From Mesorhizobium sp. M4B.F.Ca.ET.203.01.1.1 (GTDB lineage: Bacteria > Pseudomonadota > Alphaproteobacteria > Rhizobiales > Rhizobiaceae), in NCBI RefSeq assembly GCF_004791025.1, contig NZ_SRUO01000007.1:228314-292313 (forward strand): DNA of 64,000 nt, given 5' to 3'. A model generated the notes under the pieces. It was not told where the DNA came from, did not search any database, and saw only the letters and a list, made by a program, of their open reading frames with translations. This document shows positions 25,274-34,161 of this stretch, piece after piece. The stretch's first letter is position 1. Each line of letters starts with the position of its first letter. Both the position numbers and the translations under genes were made by a program.

Positions 25274-26830
25274 TTGTCCTCAGACACCCAGACTGCTCAA
25301 GAAGCGTTGACATTCGCGGACCTCGGCCTTTCGCCGAAGGTCCTTTCCGCGGTCACCGATGCCGGTTACACCAAGCCGACGCCGATCCAGGCCGGCGCCA
25401 TCCCGCATGCCTTGCTGGGCAAGGATGTGCTGGGCATCGCCCAGACCGGCACCGGCAAAACGGCATCCTTCGTGCTGCCGATGCTGACGCGTCTCGAGAA
25501 AGGCCGCGCCCGCGCCCGCATGCCGCGCACGCTGATCCTCGAACCGACGCGCGAGCTTGCCGCGCAGGTCGAGGAAAACTTCGTCAAATACGGCAAGAAC
25601 CATAAGCTCAACATCGCGCTGCTGATCGGCGGCGTCTCCTTCGACGAGCAGGACAAGAAGTTGGAGCGCGGCGCCGATGTGCTGATCGCGACCCCCGGCC
25701 GCCTGCTCGATCACCGCGAGCGCGGCAAGCTGCTGCTCAACGGCGTCGAGATCCTCGTCATCGACGAGGCCGATCGCATGCTCGACATGGGCTTCATCCC
25801 CGACATCGAGCGCATTTGCGAGATGATCCCGTTCACGCGTCAGACGCTGTTCTTCTCGGCGACGATGCCGCCCGAGATCACCAAGCTGACGGAAAAGTTC
25901 CTGCACGCACCGGTGCGCGTCGAGGTCTCGAAGGCCGCCTCCACCGCGACCAGCATCACACAACGCCTGGTCAAGTCCGGCTCCAAGCCCTGGGACAAGC
26001 GCGAGACGCTGCGCAACCTGATGAAGGCCGAAGACGCCGAACTGAAGAACGCCATCATCTTCTGCAACCGCAAGGTCGAGGTCTCGGAACTGTTCCGCTC
26101 GCTGCTGAAGTATGATTTCGATGCCGGCGCCCTGCATGGCGACATGGACCAGCGCGCGCGCATGCAGATGCTGGCCAATTTCCGCGACGGCAAGTTGCGC
26201 TACCTCGTCGCTTCGGACGTCGCCGCGCGCGGCCTCGATATCCCCGATGTCAGCCACGTCTTCAATTACGACGTGCCGATCCATGCCGAGGACTATGTCC
26301 ACCGCATCGGCCGCACCGGCCGCGCCGGACGCGCCGGTAAATCCTTCACCATCGCCACCAAATCGGACACCAAATACATCGATGCGATCGAGCGGCTGAT
26401 CGGCAACAAGATCGAGTGGCACGACGGCGACCTGTCGACGGTGGTCGCAAGCGAAGGCGAGGATGAAGCGCCCCGCCGTGGCCGCGGCGCGCCGCGCCGC
26501 GCCGGCCGCAAGGACGAGGACCGCAAGGACAGGGGCGAGCGCAAGCCGCGCGAGCGCCATGCCCGGCACGGCGAAGACACGCCGGCCCCGGCACGCGAGG
26601 AGCAGCCGGTCGCGGCCGAGGCAACGGTGGCCGATATCGGCGAGCGGCGCGCGCGCAAGGAAGCGATCCGTTCCGAAAACAGCGAGCGCAGGGGCGATCG
26701 CAACGACCAGCGCGGCGAGCCGAAGCGGGAGCGCGACCGCCCTGCCCGCCACCGTCAGGAAGAAGACGACGCCACCGTCGGTTTCGGCGACGACATGCCC
26801 GCCTTCATGCGGATCGTCGCCAAGGTCTGA
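25274..26830 (+). CDS. rhlE: DEAD-box RNA helicase, RhlE type
   Basis: An ATP-dependent RNA helicase of about 518 residues. Motifs in order: Q (TKPTPIQ), I (AQTGTGKT), Ia (PTRELAAQ), II (DEAD), III (SAT), V and VI (HRIGRTGRAGR). The two RecA-like domains end near residue 385. A long Arg/Asp/Glu-rich basic tail follows and probably holds RNA-binding activity. I take TTG at 25274 as the start (LSSDTQTAQEALTF) because no ATG lies close to the domain; the Shine-Dalgarno is weak, so the start remains uncertain. A strong terminator follows. Confidence 0.9.
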   Translation: MSSDTQTAQEALTFADLGLSPKVLSAVTDAGYTKPTPIQAGAIPHALLGKDVLGIAQTGTGKTASFVLPMLTRLEKGRARARMPRTLILEPTRELAAQVEENFVKYGKNHKLNIALLIGGVSFDEQDKKLERGADVLIATPGRLLDHRERGKLLLNGVEILVIDEADRMLDMGFIPDIERICEMIPFTRQTLFFSATMPPEITKLTEKFLHAPVRVEVSKAASTATSITQRLVKSGSKPWDKRETLRNLMKAEDAELKNAIIFCNRKVEVSELFRSLLKYDFDAGALHGDMDQRARMQMLANFRDGKLRYLVASDVAARGLDIPDVSHVFNYDVPIHAEDYVHRIGRTGRAGRAGKSFTIATKSDTKYIDAIERLIGNKIEWHDGDLSTVVASEGEDEAPRRGRGAPRRAGRKDEDRKDRGERKPRERHARHGEDTPAPAREEQPVAAEATVADIGERRARKEAIRSENSERRGDRNDQRGEPKRERDRPARHRQEEDDATVGFGDDMPAFMRIVAKV

Positions 26831-26848
26831 TCTCTGTTCCGTTTCGAC

Positions 26849-26880
26849 AAAAGGCAAGCCGAGCACTCGGCTTGCCTTTT
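26849..26880. terminator. Bidirectional intrinsic terminator
   Basis: A 15-bp perfect stem (AAAAGGCAAGCCGAG / CTCGGCTTGCCTTTT) with a tiny loop and a T-run on both strands lies between the convergent helicase and secreted-protein genes. Confidence 0.9.
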
Positions 26881-26905
26881 CTTGTCTGGACGGCCTTGCG
26901 GGCCC

Positions 26906-27502
26906 TCACATCGGGCCGGGCATCATCTTGGTCGGCTTCTCCAGCATCGGGAACTCGGCCTTGTTGCATTTCACGTTCGGGTTGGTCGGGCTGAACACGC
27001 CGTTCGGGTTGTCCTTGAGCCAGGCGTGAAGGTCGTAGTGGACGAACTCCTTCGGGATGAGCGGATAGTGTCCCTCCATCGGCCCCATGAATTTCTGGCC
27101 GAATAACGAAGGTGCTTCCTTGACGTCCGGTGTCAGCGGCACCAGCCATTCGACCCCGACCAGCTTCAGGCCCTTCTTGGTCGGCTCATAGATCAGCACG
27201 TTGGGGCGCATCGGATCGAGTTTCTGCCCGACGCTGGGAACATTGACGAAGTGGATGCCCATGGCGCCCTTCGGATAATCCATCGTGCCGGCTATCTTTT
27301 CGCCGCTGTAGTAGACGCAGCCGACAGTCGACAGATAGAGGTCGCGGATGGCGGCGGTGTAGTCCTCGTATTTGGCGAGCGACTTTTTCAAGGCCTCGAT
27401 GTCGGCCTTGCCGGCATCCTCGGCCTGAGCCGTGGCCGCGCCAAGCCAGGCGCCGATGAGACCCGTCAGAGCGAGAACACCGAAGCGAACTGTTTTCGTC
27501 AT
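26906..27502 (-). CDS. Secreted protein of unknown function
   Basis: A 198-residue protein with a Sec signal peptide (cleavage near AQAED, residue 27). The mature part begins with a helical segment, followed by a domain with STVGCVYYSG, HFVNVPSV and HYDLHAWLKDNPNG. I recall similar conserved proteins annotated as hypothetical in rhizobia, but no functional family. The sequence shows two Cys residues and no catalytic signature. It is probably periplasmic and monocistronic. Confidence 0.75.
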   Translation of the reverse strand: MTKTVRFGVLALTGLIGAWLGAATAQAEDAGKADIEALKKSLAKYEDYTAAIRDLYLSTVGCVYYSGEKIAGTMDYPKGAMGIHFVNVPSVGQKLDPMRPNVLIYEPTKKGLKLVGVEWLVPLTPDVKEAPSLFGQKFMGPMEGHYPLIPKEFVHYDLHAWLKDNPNGVFSPTNPNVKCNKAEFPMLEKPTKMMPGPM

Positions 27503-27707
27503 GCATTCCTCCCAGATTTTCTGATCTGGCCGTGCAAGACCGAGGCGTCGAACTTCTTGATTGCGCGGCCGATTGTACCGCCCCGTCCCTCTGGAACGGT
27601 CCGATGCTATTCCTTTCCACTATCCCGGAAAAGCAGTTCGTTAGAACTAGCTAATTCTTCAGGACGACTGGGTGAACTGAAGGCTGCCAATGTCGGTTCA
27701 AACGAAA

Positions 27708-27727
27708 ACGGCCCCCGTGGGGGCCGT
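27708..27727 (-). terminator. Intrinsic terminator of the OmpA-family gene
   Basis: On the minus strand a 9-bp stem ACGGCCCCC / GGGGGCCGT is followed by TTTTCG. It lies 24 bases downstream of the stop codon at 27752. Confidence 0.85.
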
Positions 27728-27751
27728 CTATACGTTTCGATGCCGAAGGGC

Positions 27752-28402
27752 TCAGGTGAGCGGCGAAAGCTGGATCTCGACGCGGCGGTTCTGCGCGCGG
27801 CCCTGTGTCGTCGCATTGGACGCGATCGGGCGGGTCTTGCCGAATCCGGTGACGGCGAAGCGGCGCGAATCGACACCTTGCCCGGACAGATAGTTGGCGA
27901 CCGCGAGCGCGCGGCGCTGCGACAGGTCGAAATTGTGTTCGTCGCCGCCGGTCGAATCGGTGTGGCCGAAAACGTCGACCGTGGTCTGGCGGAACTTGTT
28001 CAGCACAAGCGCCACCGAATTCAGCACCGGATAGAAGCCGGGCTTCACCGCGTCCTGGTCGATGTTGAAGGTGATGTCGGACGGCATGTTGAGGATGATC
28101 TGGTCGCCGGTGCGCGTGACGCTGACGCCGGTGCCCTGGAGCTGACGGCGCAGCTCGGCCTCGTTCTGGTCCATCGTGGCGCCGATGGCGCCGCCGGCGA
28201 GCGCGCCGATGCCGGCGCCGATCAGCGCGTTGCGACGGTCGTTGCCGCCGGCCAGAAGGCCAAGCCCGGCACCCGCGATCGCGCCAAGGCCGGCGCCGGC
28301 CGCCGTGTTGGAAACCTTCTGCTCACCGGTGTACGGATCGGTGGTGGTGCAAGCGCTCACCAATACAGCCGTCGCCACGACGACGAGCACAGTCTTCTTC
28401 AT
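27752..28402 (-). CDS. OmpA-family outer-membrane lipoprotein (YiaD-like)
   Basis: A 216-residue lipoprotein. The lipobox LVSAC puts the acylated Cys at residue 18. Next come a glycine-zipper segment (GLGAIAGAGLGLLAGG and GAGIGALAGGAIG) that can insert in membranes and, from about 105, the OmpA C-terminal domain. That domain binds peptidoglycan through the Asp/Arg pair seen in DVFGHTDSTG ... NFDLSQRRA. It tethers the outer membrane to the cell wall. The ATG at 28402 with GAGAGGG upstream is chosen. Confidence 0.92.
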   Translation of the reverse strand: MKKTVLVVVATAVLVSACTTTDPYTGEQKVSNTAAGAGLGAIAGAGLGLLAGGNDRRNALIGAGIGALAGGAIGATMDQNEAELRRQLQGTGVSVTRTGDQIILNMPSDITFNIDQDAVKPGFYPVLNSVALVLNKFRQTTVDVFGHTDSTGGDEHNFDLSQRRALAVANYLSGQGVDSRRFAVTGFGKTRPIASNATTQGRAQNRRVEIQLSPLT

Positions 28403-28557
28403 GAGAATGTCCCTCTCCAAACCGCGGCCATTGCAGCCGCGCCATATCAGCCCTTCCGGCGGTCTTGTAGCATGAAATACGGCGAAAAGCGGAACGGCAA
28501 AATGCCGATCAGAGCTTTTCCATCGTCGCCATGCGCGGCTGTTCCGGCCAGTGCCCC

Positions 28558-28926
28558 CTACCAGAGATTCTTGCCGTCGATGACGACGACCTCGACCTTG
28601 TCGAGATCGAAATCGTCGAACAGGCGCGAGTTCACGCTGATCTTCGGGTTGTCGAAGTCCGGCTCACCGGTCGACCAGTCGGGCGTTTCGGTGAAGGTGC
28701 CGCAGCCGCAGGTGGCGCAAAAGCCGTGCTTTATGGTCTTGGAGCCCCAGCGGTAGAACGAGACGTTTTCGGGCGGGCTGGTGAGCTTGAATTGCTCGGG
28801 CACATAATAGGCCCAGAGCGAGCCGCGTTTCGAACAGAAGGAGCATGTGCAATGCGTCACTGTTTGCGGCGCTTCTGAAACCTCGAATGTCGTCGCCTTG
28901 CAGTGGCAGCTTCCCTTAATGGTCAT
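28558..28926 (-). CDS. GFA-family protein (CENP-V/GFA zinc fold)
   Basis: A 122-residue protein of the glutathione-dependent formaldehyde-activating (GFA) fold. Zinc-binding cysteines are visible as GSCHCKATTF, HCTCSFCSKRG and FCATCGCGTF. Family members mostly have unknown activity; the formaldehyde-glutathione reaction is established for few. The start MTIKGSCHC fits the family exactly. A second GFA-family gene lies 0.8 kb upstream on the same strand, with a Cys-rich secreted protein between them. Confidence 0.9.
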   Translation of the reverse strand: MTIKGSCHCKATTFEVSEAPQTVTHCTCSFCSKRGSLWAYYVPEQFKLTSPPENVSFYRWGSKTIKHGFCATCGCGTFTETPDWSTGEPDFDNPKISVNSRLFDDFDLDKVEVVVIDGKNLW

Positions 28927-29077
28927 GAACGAATTCCTCTCCGTTGCCCGCCGTCCACCGCGGCAAGGCAACATAAAGAATCGCTCCTGACAATCGCCTG
29001 TCGGCAGGCTTGCCTGCCCGCTCTCAAAAACTGGAAAGCCCGATGCCCCTTGACCCGCAGGTCGGATGCCCGTCGCC

Positions 29078-29455
29078 TCAATAGGAGCGCGGCGGCACGA
29101 ACAGGCAGATGGTCTTGCCGGCATCGAGTCCCGCCTGATGCGCGCACCAGTGGAATTCGCCGTCGGGGCTGTCCTTGACGCGCTTGTCGGTCATGGGAAC
29201 CACCTCGCCCGTGCCGGCGATCACATAGCCCTCCGGCTTCTCCAGGACTTCGCCGGAGTGGGTCGTGCGGCAATCATAGTTGGCGCAGCACGAGAACGGA
29301 TAGCTCCAGCCTTGCGGCAATGCCGCCGTAGGCTTGGCGTCATGCGCGTGCGCAGGCGCAGTCAGCACCACGACCACCGCGGCCGCAGCCAGGAAAAACA
29401 GGAAGCGGCCAACCGGTTCAACGGCTTTGGCCTGTCGAATTGTGGCAGCAAACAT
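29078..29455 (-). CDS. Cys-rich secreted protein of unknown function
   Basis: A 125-residue protein whose N-terminal half is a long signal/anchor (helix at about 19-33, cleavage near AHAHDA). The mature domain of about 85 residues starts LPQGWSYPFSCCANYDC, has HWCAHQAG, and ends ICLFVPPRSY. Five cysteines suggest disulfides or metal binding. I recall similar rhizobial proteins only as hypothetical. The ATG at 29455 is supported by AAGGAAC upstream. Confidence 0.7.
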   Translation of the reverse strand: MFAATIRQAKAVEPVGRFLFFLAAAAVVVVLTAPAHAHDAKPTAALPQGWSYPFSCCANYDCRTTHSGEVLEKPEGYVIAGTGEVVPMTDKRVKDSPDGEFHWCAHQAGLDAGKTICLFVPPRSY

Positions 29456-29754
29456 GGGAACGTTCCTTTCAAACGAGCTCCAAGCCTTTCGCTTGCCCGT
29501 TCCCGGAACGTGTCTTCCCACTGGCCGGATCGTCAGGTCGCAGATACGCCGCGTCCGGCCATAAATGCTTCTATCCCCTCAGCCCGAATGCTGGGCTGAT
29601 TCCTTGGCCGGCGCAAGAAGCGGCCGCATCGGCAACGCCGCGCCGCACGCCAAACCTCTGCAGCCAGAATCGTGCGCCGGCTTGGTTAACGAGCCGTTAG
29701 CGACGGATGTCTGGTGCCGGACAACGAAATTCGGATGAAGCTGGTTCCAGCCGT
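29456..29754. other. Intergenic, no gene seen
   Basis: A 299-bp spacer between the secreted protein and the second GFA gene. It holds an imperfect GGAACGTTCC-like palindrome near the secreted protein's start. No coding signal is visible. Confidence 0.5.
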
Positions 29755-30183
29755 TCAACCGGGAATATGCTCATCATACTGCGGCAGATCGTCGGTGACT
29801 GTGAACCATTTCGCCTTGGAACCGACGAAGATATGCGCCGTCGGGCGGATGCTCGGCGTATCCACCAGCGTCCCCATGGTGACGTGGACGTAGGCGCCCG
29901 CCCGCACTACCGAATAAAGCAGCGAGCCGCACTGCCCGCAGTGCTTGTCGTGAGCGCCGCTCGGATCGCCGAAGACCAGCAGCCTGTCGTCGCCGGCGGT
30001 CAGGCGCAGCTTGTCCCGCTCGATGCCGGCGAAGGGCTTGAAAGCCGACCCGGTGGCGCGCTGGCAGTTCGAGCAGTGGCAGTTCAAGGCATAAACGAAT
30101 TCGTCCGCCACCTCGTACTGGACGGCGCCGCAAAAGCACCTTCCGGAAAGCCTGTGAGTATTTGCCTTGTCCGGCTTGGTCAC
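29755..30183 (-). CDS. GFA-family protein, second copy
   Basis: A 142-residue GFA-fold protein with zinc motifs GRCFCGAVQYEV, NCHCSNCQRATG and HCGQCGSLLY, closer to the common GFA pattern than the copy at 28558. I place the start at GTG 30183, because the perfect AAGGAGG Shine-Dalgarno lies just before it and inside the codons that follow the upstream ATG at 30198. It is downstream of prfB on the same strand. Confidence 0.87.
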   Translation of the reverse strand: MTKPDKANTHRLSGRCFCGAVQYEVADEFVYALNCHCSNCQRATGSAFKPFAGIERDKLRLTAGDDRLLVFGDPSGAHDKHCGQCGSLLYSVVRAGAYVHVTMGTLVDTPSIRPTAHIFVGSKAKWFTVTDDLPQYDEHIPG

Positions 30184-30241
30184 AAGCGCCTCCTTCATCT
30201 GGTGAGGTGTCAGGCCGGCCTCACCTGAATATGGACATATC

Positions 30242-31373
30242 CTAGTCGAGATCCGCCACCGCTTCGCCCGCCCCACCCTCGATGCGGTGCGACAGCGAGG
30301 CTTCCATGAACTCGTCGAGGTCGCCGTCGAGAACGCTCGACGGGCTGGTGCTTTCGACGCCGGTGCGCAGGTCCTTCACAAGCTGATAGGGCTGGAGCAC
30401 GTAGGAGCGGATCTGGTGGCCCCAGCCGATGTCGCTCTTCGATGCCTCGGTGGCGTTGGCCACCGCCTCGCGCTTCTTCAGCTCTTCCTCGTAGAGGCGC
30501 GAGCGCAGCATCTCCCAGGCCTTGGCCCGGTTCTTGTGCTGCGAGCGTTCGGCCTGGCAGGCGACCGCGATGCCGGTCGCCAGATGGGTGATGCGGACCG
30601 CAGAATCGGTGGTGTTGACGTGCTGGCCGCCCGAACCCGACGAGCGGTAGGTGTCGATGCGGACATCCGATTCCGAGACAGCGATGTCGATCGTATCATC
30701 GATGACCGGATAGACCCAGACGCTGGCGAAAGACGTGTGGCGCCGCGCATTGCTGTCGTAGGGCGAGATGCGCACCAGCCGGTGGACGCCCGATTCGGTC
30801 TTCAGCCAGCCATAGGCGTTGTGGCCCTTGATCAGCACCGTGGCCGACTTGATCCCCGCCTCTTCGCCGTCGTGCACTTCCAGCACCTCGACCTTGAAGC
30901 GGCGGCGCTCGGCCCAGCGCGTATACATGCGCAAAAGCATCGAGGCCCAGTCCTGGCTCTCGGTGCCGCCGGCGCCGGCATGGATTTCGAGATAGGTGTC
31001 GTTGGCGTCGGCCTCGCCCGACAGCAGCGTCTCGACCTGGCGGGCCTTGGCCTCGCCCTGCATCGAGCGCAGTGCCGCCTCTGCCTCGGCGACGACGCCT
31101 TCGTCGCCCTCTTCCTCGCCCAGTTCGATCAGGCCGATATTGTCTTCAAGCGCCTGGGTCAGGCCCTTAACGGCGGCGATGCCATCTTCGAGCTCCTGGC
31201 GCTCCCGCATCAGCTTCTGCGCTTCCAGCGGCTCGTTCCAGAGGCTGGAATCCTCGGCGCGGACGTTCAGGTACTCAAGCCGCTTGATGGCCTGGTCCCA
31301 GTCAAAGATGCCTCCTCAGCAGGGTTATGGCCTGCCTGATCTCGTCGACGATGTTGAGCGTTTCCGCGCGCAT
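30242..31373 (-). CDS. prfB: Peptide chain release factor 2, with programmed +1 frameshift
   Basis: RF2 releases peptides at UGA and UAA. The first 23 codons ([15 protein letters not shown] ... LLRRHL) end in UGA. A +1 slip at CUU-UGA-C continues [15 protein letters not shown], giving 376 residues. The codon-recognition loop reads [11 protein letters not shown] (SPY rather than the enterobacterial SPF), and the catalytic GGQ is in [12 protein letters not shown]. The stop-dependent slip autoregulates RF2 level. It lies downstream of mrcA on the same strand, separated by 120 bp. Confidence 0.95.
31301..31316 (-). promoter_or_regulatory. prfB programmed frameshift site
   Basis: On the minus strand AGGAGG (31311-31316), then CAT, then the slippery CTTTGAC (31301-31307), with the in-frame UGA at 31302-31304. 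The internal Shine-Dalgarno-like element three bases before CUU matches the classic RF2 arrangement. Confidence 0.95.
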
Positions 31374-31493
31374 GGCTGCCAGTTCTGTCCAGTTGATTTT
31401 GGTCGGCGCGATACATAGGGACGGCACCGCCGCCTGTAAAGCGAAATGGCCGGCCGGATCGTGGCCCGACCGGCCTCATTCGATACGAGCCCG

Positions 31494-33950
31494 TCAGTAA
31501 AGTCCGCCGCCGCCATCCTGAATGGCTTGCGTGGCTTGCGGCGACAGCGCGCCGCCGGCGCCGTTCGAACCGTCGGCCCCCATGCCGATCACCCAATAGC
31601 TGTCGGCGGGGCCGGTGCCCGGCTTGAAGGCTTCGATGATCGTGCCGGCCTCGCCTTCGGCCGCCTTCATGCCGGTCTTGCGGTTGATGGCGATCAGCTT
31701 CATGCCTTCCGGAACCTGGAAGTCGATGTTGGGCGTGCCGTCCAGCGCCACGCGCATGAAATCCTTGAAGATCGGCGCCGCCAGACCGCCGCCGGTCGCG
31801 CCCTTGCCAAGCCCTTTCGGCGTGTCATAGCCCATATAGAGGCCGACAACGAGGTTCGGCGTATAGCCGATGAACCAGGCATCCTTCTCGTCGTTGGTCG
31901 TGCCGGTCTTGCCGGCGATATGGCGGCCGAGCTCGGCGATGGTGGCGCCGGTGCCGCGCTGCACCACGCCTTCCATCATCGAGGTGATCTGATAGGCCGT
32001 CATCGGATCGAGCACCTGCTCGGAATTGTCGACCAGTTCCGGTTCGGCCTGGTTCTTCCATTCGGCGGCGTTGCAGCCTTCGCAACCGCGCTCGTCCTGC
32101 TTGAACACCGTCTTGCCGTAGCGGTCCTGGATGCGGTCGATGAGCGAGGGTTTGATCGACTTGCCGCCATTGGCCATGATCGAATAGGCCGACACCATGC
32201 GCATCACGGTCGTCTCGCCTGAGCCGAGCGCCATCGGCAGGTAGGGCGCCAGATGGTCGTAGACGCCGAAGCGCTCGGCATATTCAACCACCAGCTTCAT
32301 GCCCATGTCGTTGGCGAGCCGCACCGTCATCAGGTTGCGCGACTTCTCGATACCGGAGCGCAGCGTCGCCGGACCGGCCGCCGTGCCGTCGTAGTTCTTC
32401 GGCGTCCAGGTGGTGTTGCCGCTCTGGATGGTGATCGGGCCGTCCATGATCACCGAGGCCGGCGTGTAGCCATTGTCGAGCGCGGCCGAATAGACGATCG
32501 GCTTGAACGACGAGCCCGGCTGGCGCATCGCCTGGGTCGCCCGGTTGAACTCCGATTGCGCATAGGAGAAGCCGCCGACCATGGCCAGAACGCGGCCGGT
32601 GTGCGGATCCATGGCGACGAGGCCGCCTTCCACTTGCGGAACCTGACGCAGACTGTAGGCGCTGTCCGAACCTTCGTTCTTCTGCACGAAAATGACGTCG
32701 CCGGGCTGCAGCACATCCGCAGGCGATTTCGCCTTGACGCTCTTGCCGTCGACGATGTGGCGCATGGCAAAACCCATGTCCTCCTTGCTGACGGTGCCTT
32801 CGACGCGCTCCTTGACGATGTCGCCCGAGACCTGGCGCGCCGGCTGCAGACCGATCGAGAGGCCGGTGTCGGAGCTGTCGAGGACGACGGCGAGCGTCCA
32901 TTCCGGCACGTCCTCCAGCCCCTTGACGTTGCCGAGCGGCACGCCCCAGTCGCCGGAGACATCGATGTGGGTCGCCGGTCCGCGATAACCGCGCAGCGTG
33001 TCGTATTTCAGCAGCCCGTTCTGCATCGCCTTGCGGGCAATCAGCTGGATCTTCGGGTCGAGCGTCGTGCGCACCGAAAGACCGCCCTCGTAGAGCGCAT
33101 TCTCGCCATAGCGCGCGATGATCTGGCGGCGCACTTCCTCGGTGAAATACTCGCCCGCGAACAGATAGGAGCCGTTGCGGCGCGGCGTCACGCCCAGCGG
33201 CTCGGCCTTGGCCTTGTCGCCTTCCTCGCGCGTCACGTAGCCGTTCTCGACCATCTGGTCGATCACCCAGTTGCGGCGCTCCAGCGCGCGGTCGGCATGC
33301 TTGAACGGGTGGTAGTTGTTGGGGCCCTTCGGCAGCGAAGCAAGGTAGGCCGCTTCAGCGACGGTGAGTTCGTTGACCGACTTGTCGAAATAGGTCAGCG
33401 CCGCGCCCGCCACGCCATAGGCGCCGAAGCCGAAGAAGATCTCGTTGAGATAGAGCTCGAGGATGCGATCCTTCGAATAGGCCTGCTCGATGCGGAAGGC
33501 CAGGATCATCTCCTTGATCTTGCGCTCGTAGGTCTGGTCCGAGGTCAACAGGAAGTTCTTCGCCACCTGCTGCGTGATCGTCGAGGCGCCAACCTGGCGC
33601 CTGCCCGAGCCGAAGTTCTGCAGGTTGACGATGATGGCGCGACCGAGGCCGGTCACATCGATACCGGGATGGTTGTAGAAGTTCTTGTCCTCGGCGGACA
33701 GGAAGGCGGCCTTCACTCGATCCGGAACCGCCTGGATCGGCAGATAGAGGCGCCGCTCGCGCGCATATTCGGCCATCAGCGCGCCGTCGGAAGCATGGAT
33801 GCGCGTCGTGACCGGCGGCTCGTATTTGGCCAGCACTTCGTAGTCGGGCAGGTCCTTCGCCAGGTGGCTGATGTAGATCGCCACGCCGGCGGCCACGATA
33901 AGGGCCAGCGTCGTGCCGATGCCGAAGAAATAGCCGATGAGACGAATCAT
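31494..33950 (-). CDS. mrcA: Penicillin-binding protein 1A (bifunctional transglycosylase/transpeptidase)
   Basis: An 818-residue class A PBP that polymerises and cross-links peptidoglycan. It has an N-terminal transmembrane anchor (about 5-27) and a GT51 transglycosylase domain at about 55-230, with the catalytic Glu in FLSAEDKNFYNHPGID. An OB-like insertion follows at about 320-420, then the transpeptidase with SxxK (GSSFK), SxN (KSRNLMT) and KTG (AGKTGTTNDEKDAWF). It is encoded between amiC and prfB in a conserved alphaproteobacterial order. Confidence 0.96.
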   Translation of the reverse strand: MIRLIGYFFGIGTTLALIVAAGVAIYISHLAKDLPDYEVLAKYEPPVTTRIHASDGALMAEYARERRLYLPIQAVPDRVKAAFLSAEDKNFYNHPGIDVTGLGRAIIVNLQNFGSGRRQVGASTITQQVAKNFLLTSDQTYERKIKEMILAFRIEQAYSKDRILELYLNEIFFGFGAYGVAGAALTYFDKSVNELTVAEAAYLASLPKGPNNYHPFKHADRALERRNWVIDQMVENGYVTREEGDKAKAEPLGVTPRRNGSYLFAGEYFTEEVRRQIIARYGENALYEGGLSVRTTLDPKIQLIARKAMQNGLLKYDTLRGYRGPATHIDVSGDWGVPLGNVKGLEDVPEWTLAVVLDSSDTGLSIGLQPARQVSGDIVKERVEGTVSKEDMGFAMRHIVDGKSVKAKSPADVLQPGDVIFVQKNEGSDSAYSLRQVPQVEGGLVAMDPHTGRVLAMVGGFSYAQSEFNRATQAMRQPGSSFKPIVYSAALDNGYTPASVIMDGPITIQSGNTTWTPKNYDGTAAGPATLRSGIEKSRNLMTVRLANDMGMKLVVEYAERFGVYDHLAPYLPMALGSGETTVMRMVSAYSIMANGGKSIKPSLIDRIQDRYGKTVFKQDERGCEGCNAAEWKNQAEPELVDNSEQVLDPMTAYQITSMMEGVVQRGTGATIAELGRHIAGKTGTTNDEKDAWFIGYTPNLVVGLYMGYDTPKGLGKGATGGGLAAPIFKDFMRVALDGTPNIDFQVPEGMKLIAINRKTGMKAAEGEAGTIIEAFKPGTGPADSYWVIGMGADGSNGAGGALSPQATQAIQDGGGGLY

Positions 33951-34161
33951 GCCCGCTCCAGTCCGTGGTTCGGGAATTTCCTAAACGAAGCCGCCTGTCG
34001 CGCAAGCTTCCGGGACGGTCCCAATCCGCAATGGGAAACCCATGTCGCCACCATGTGGACAAAATACGGCAGCACGGGGTTTTCGGCTTCCCTCCGCGGA
34101 AATTATAGCGCCGGGTGTTGTCGCCATGCAACGCCGCCTGGGGTTGCAGGCGGCAGCAACG

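Noticed and set aside
30242..31210. prfB as a truncated 322-codon gene
   Set aside because: The missing N-terminus is present upstream in another frame, joined by a textbook CUUUGAC frameshift site.
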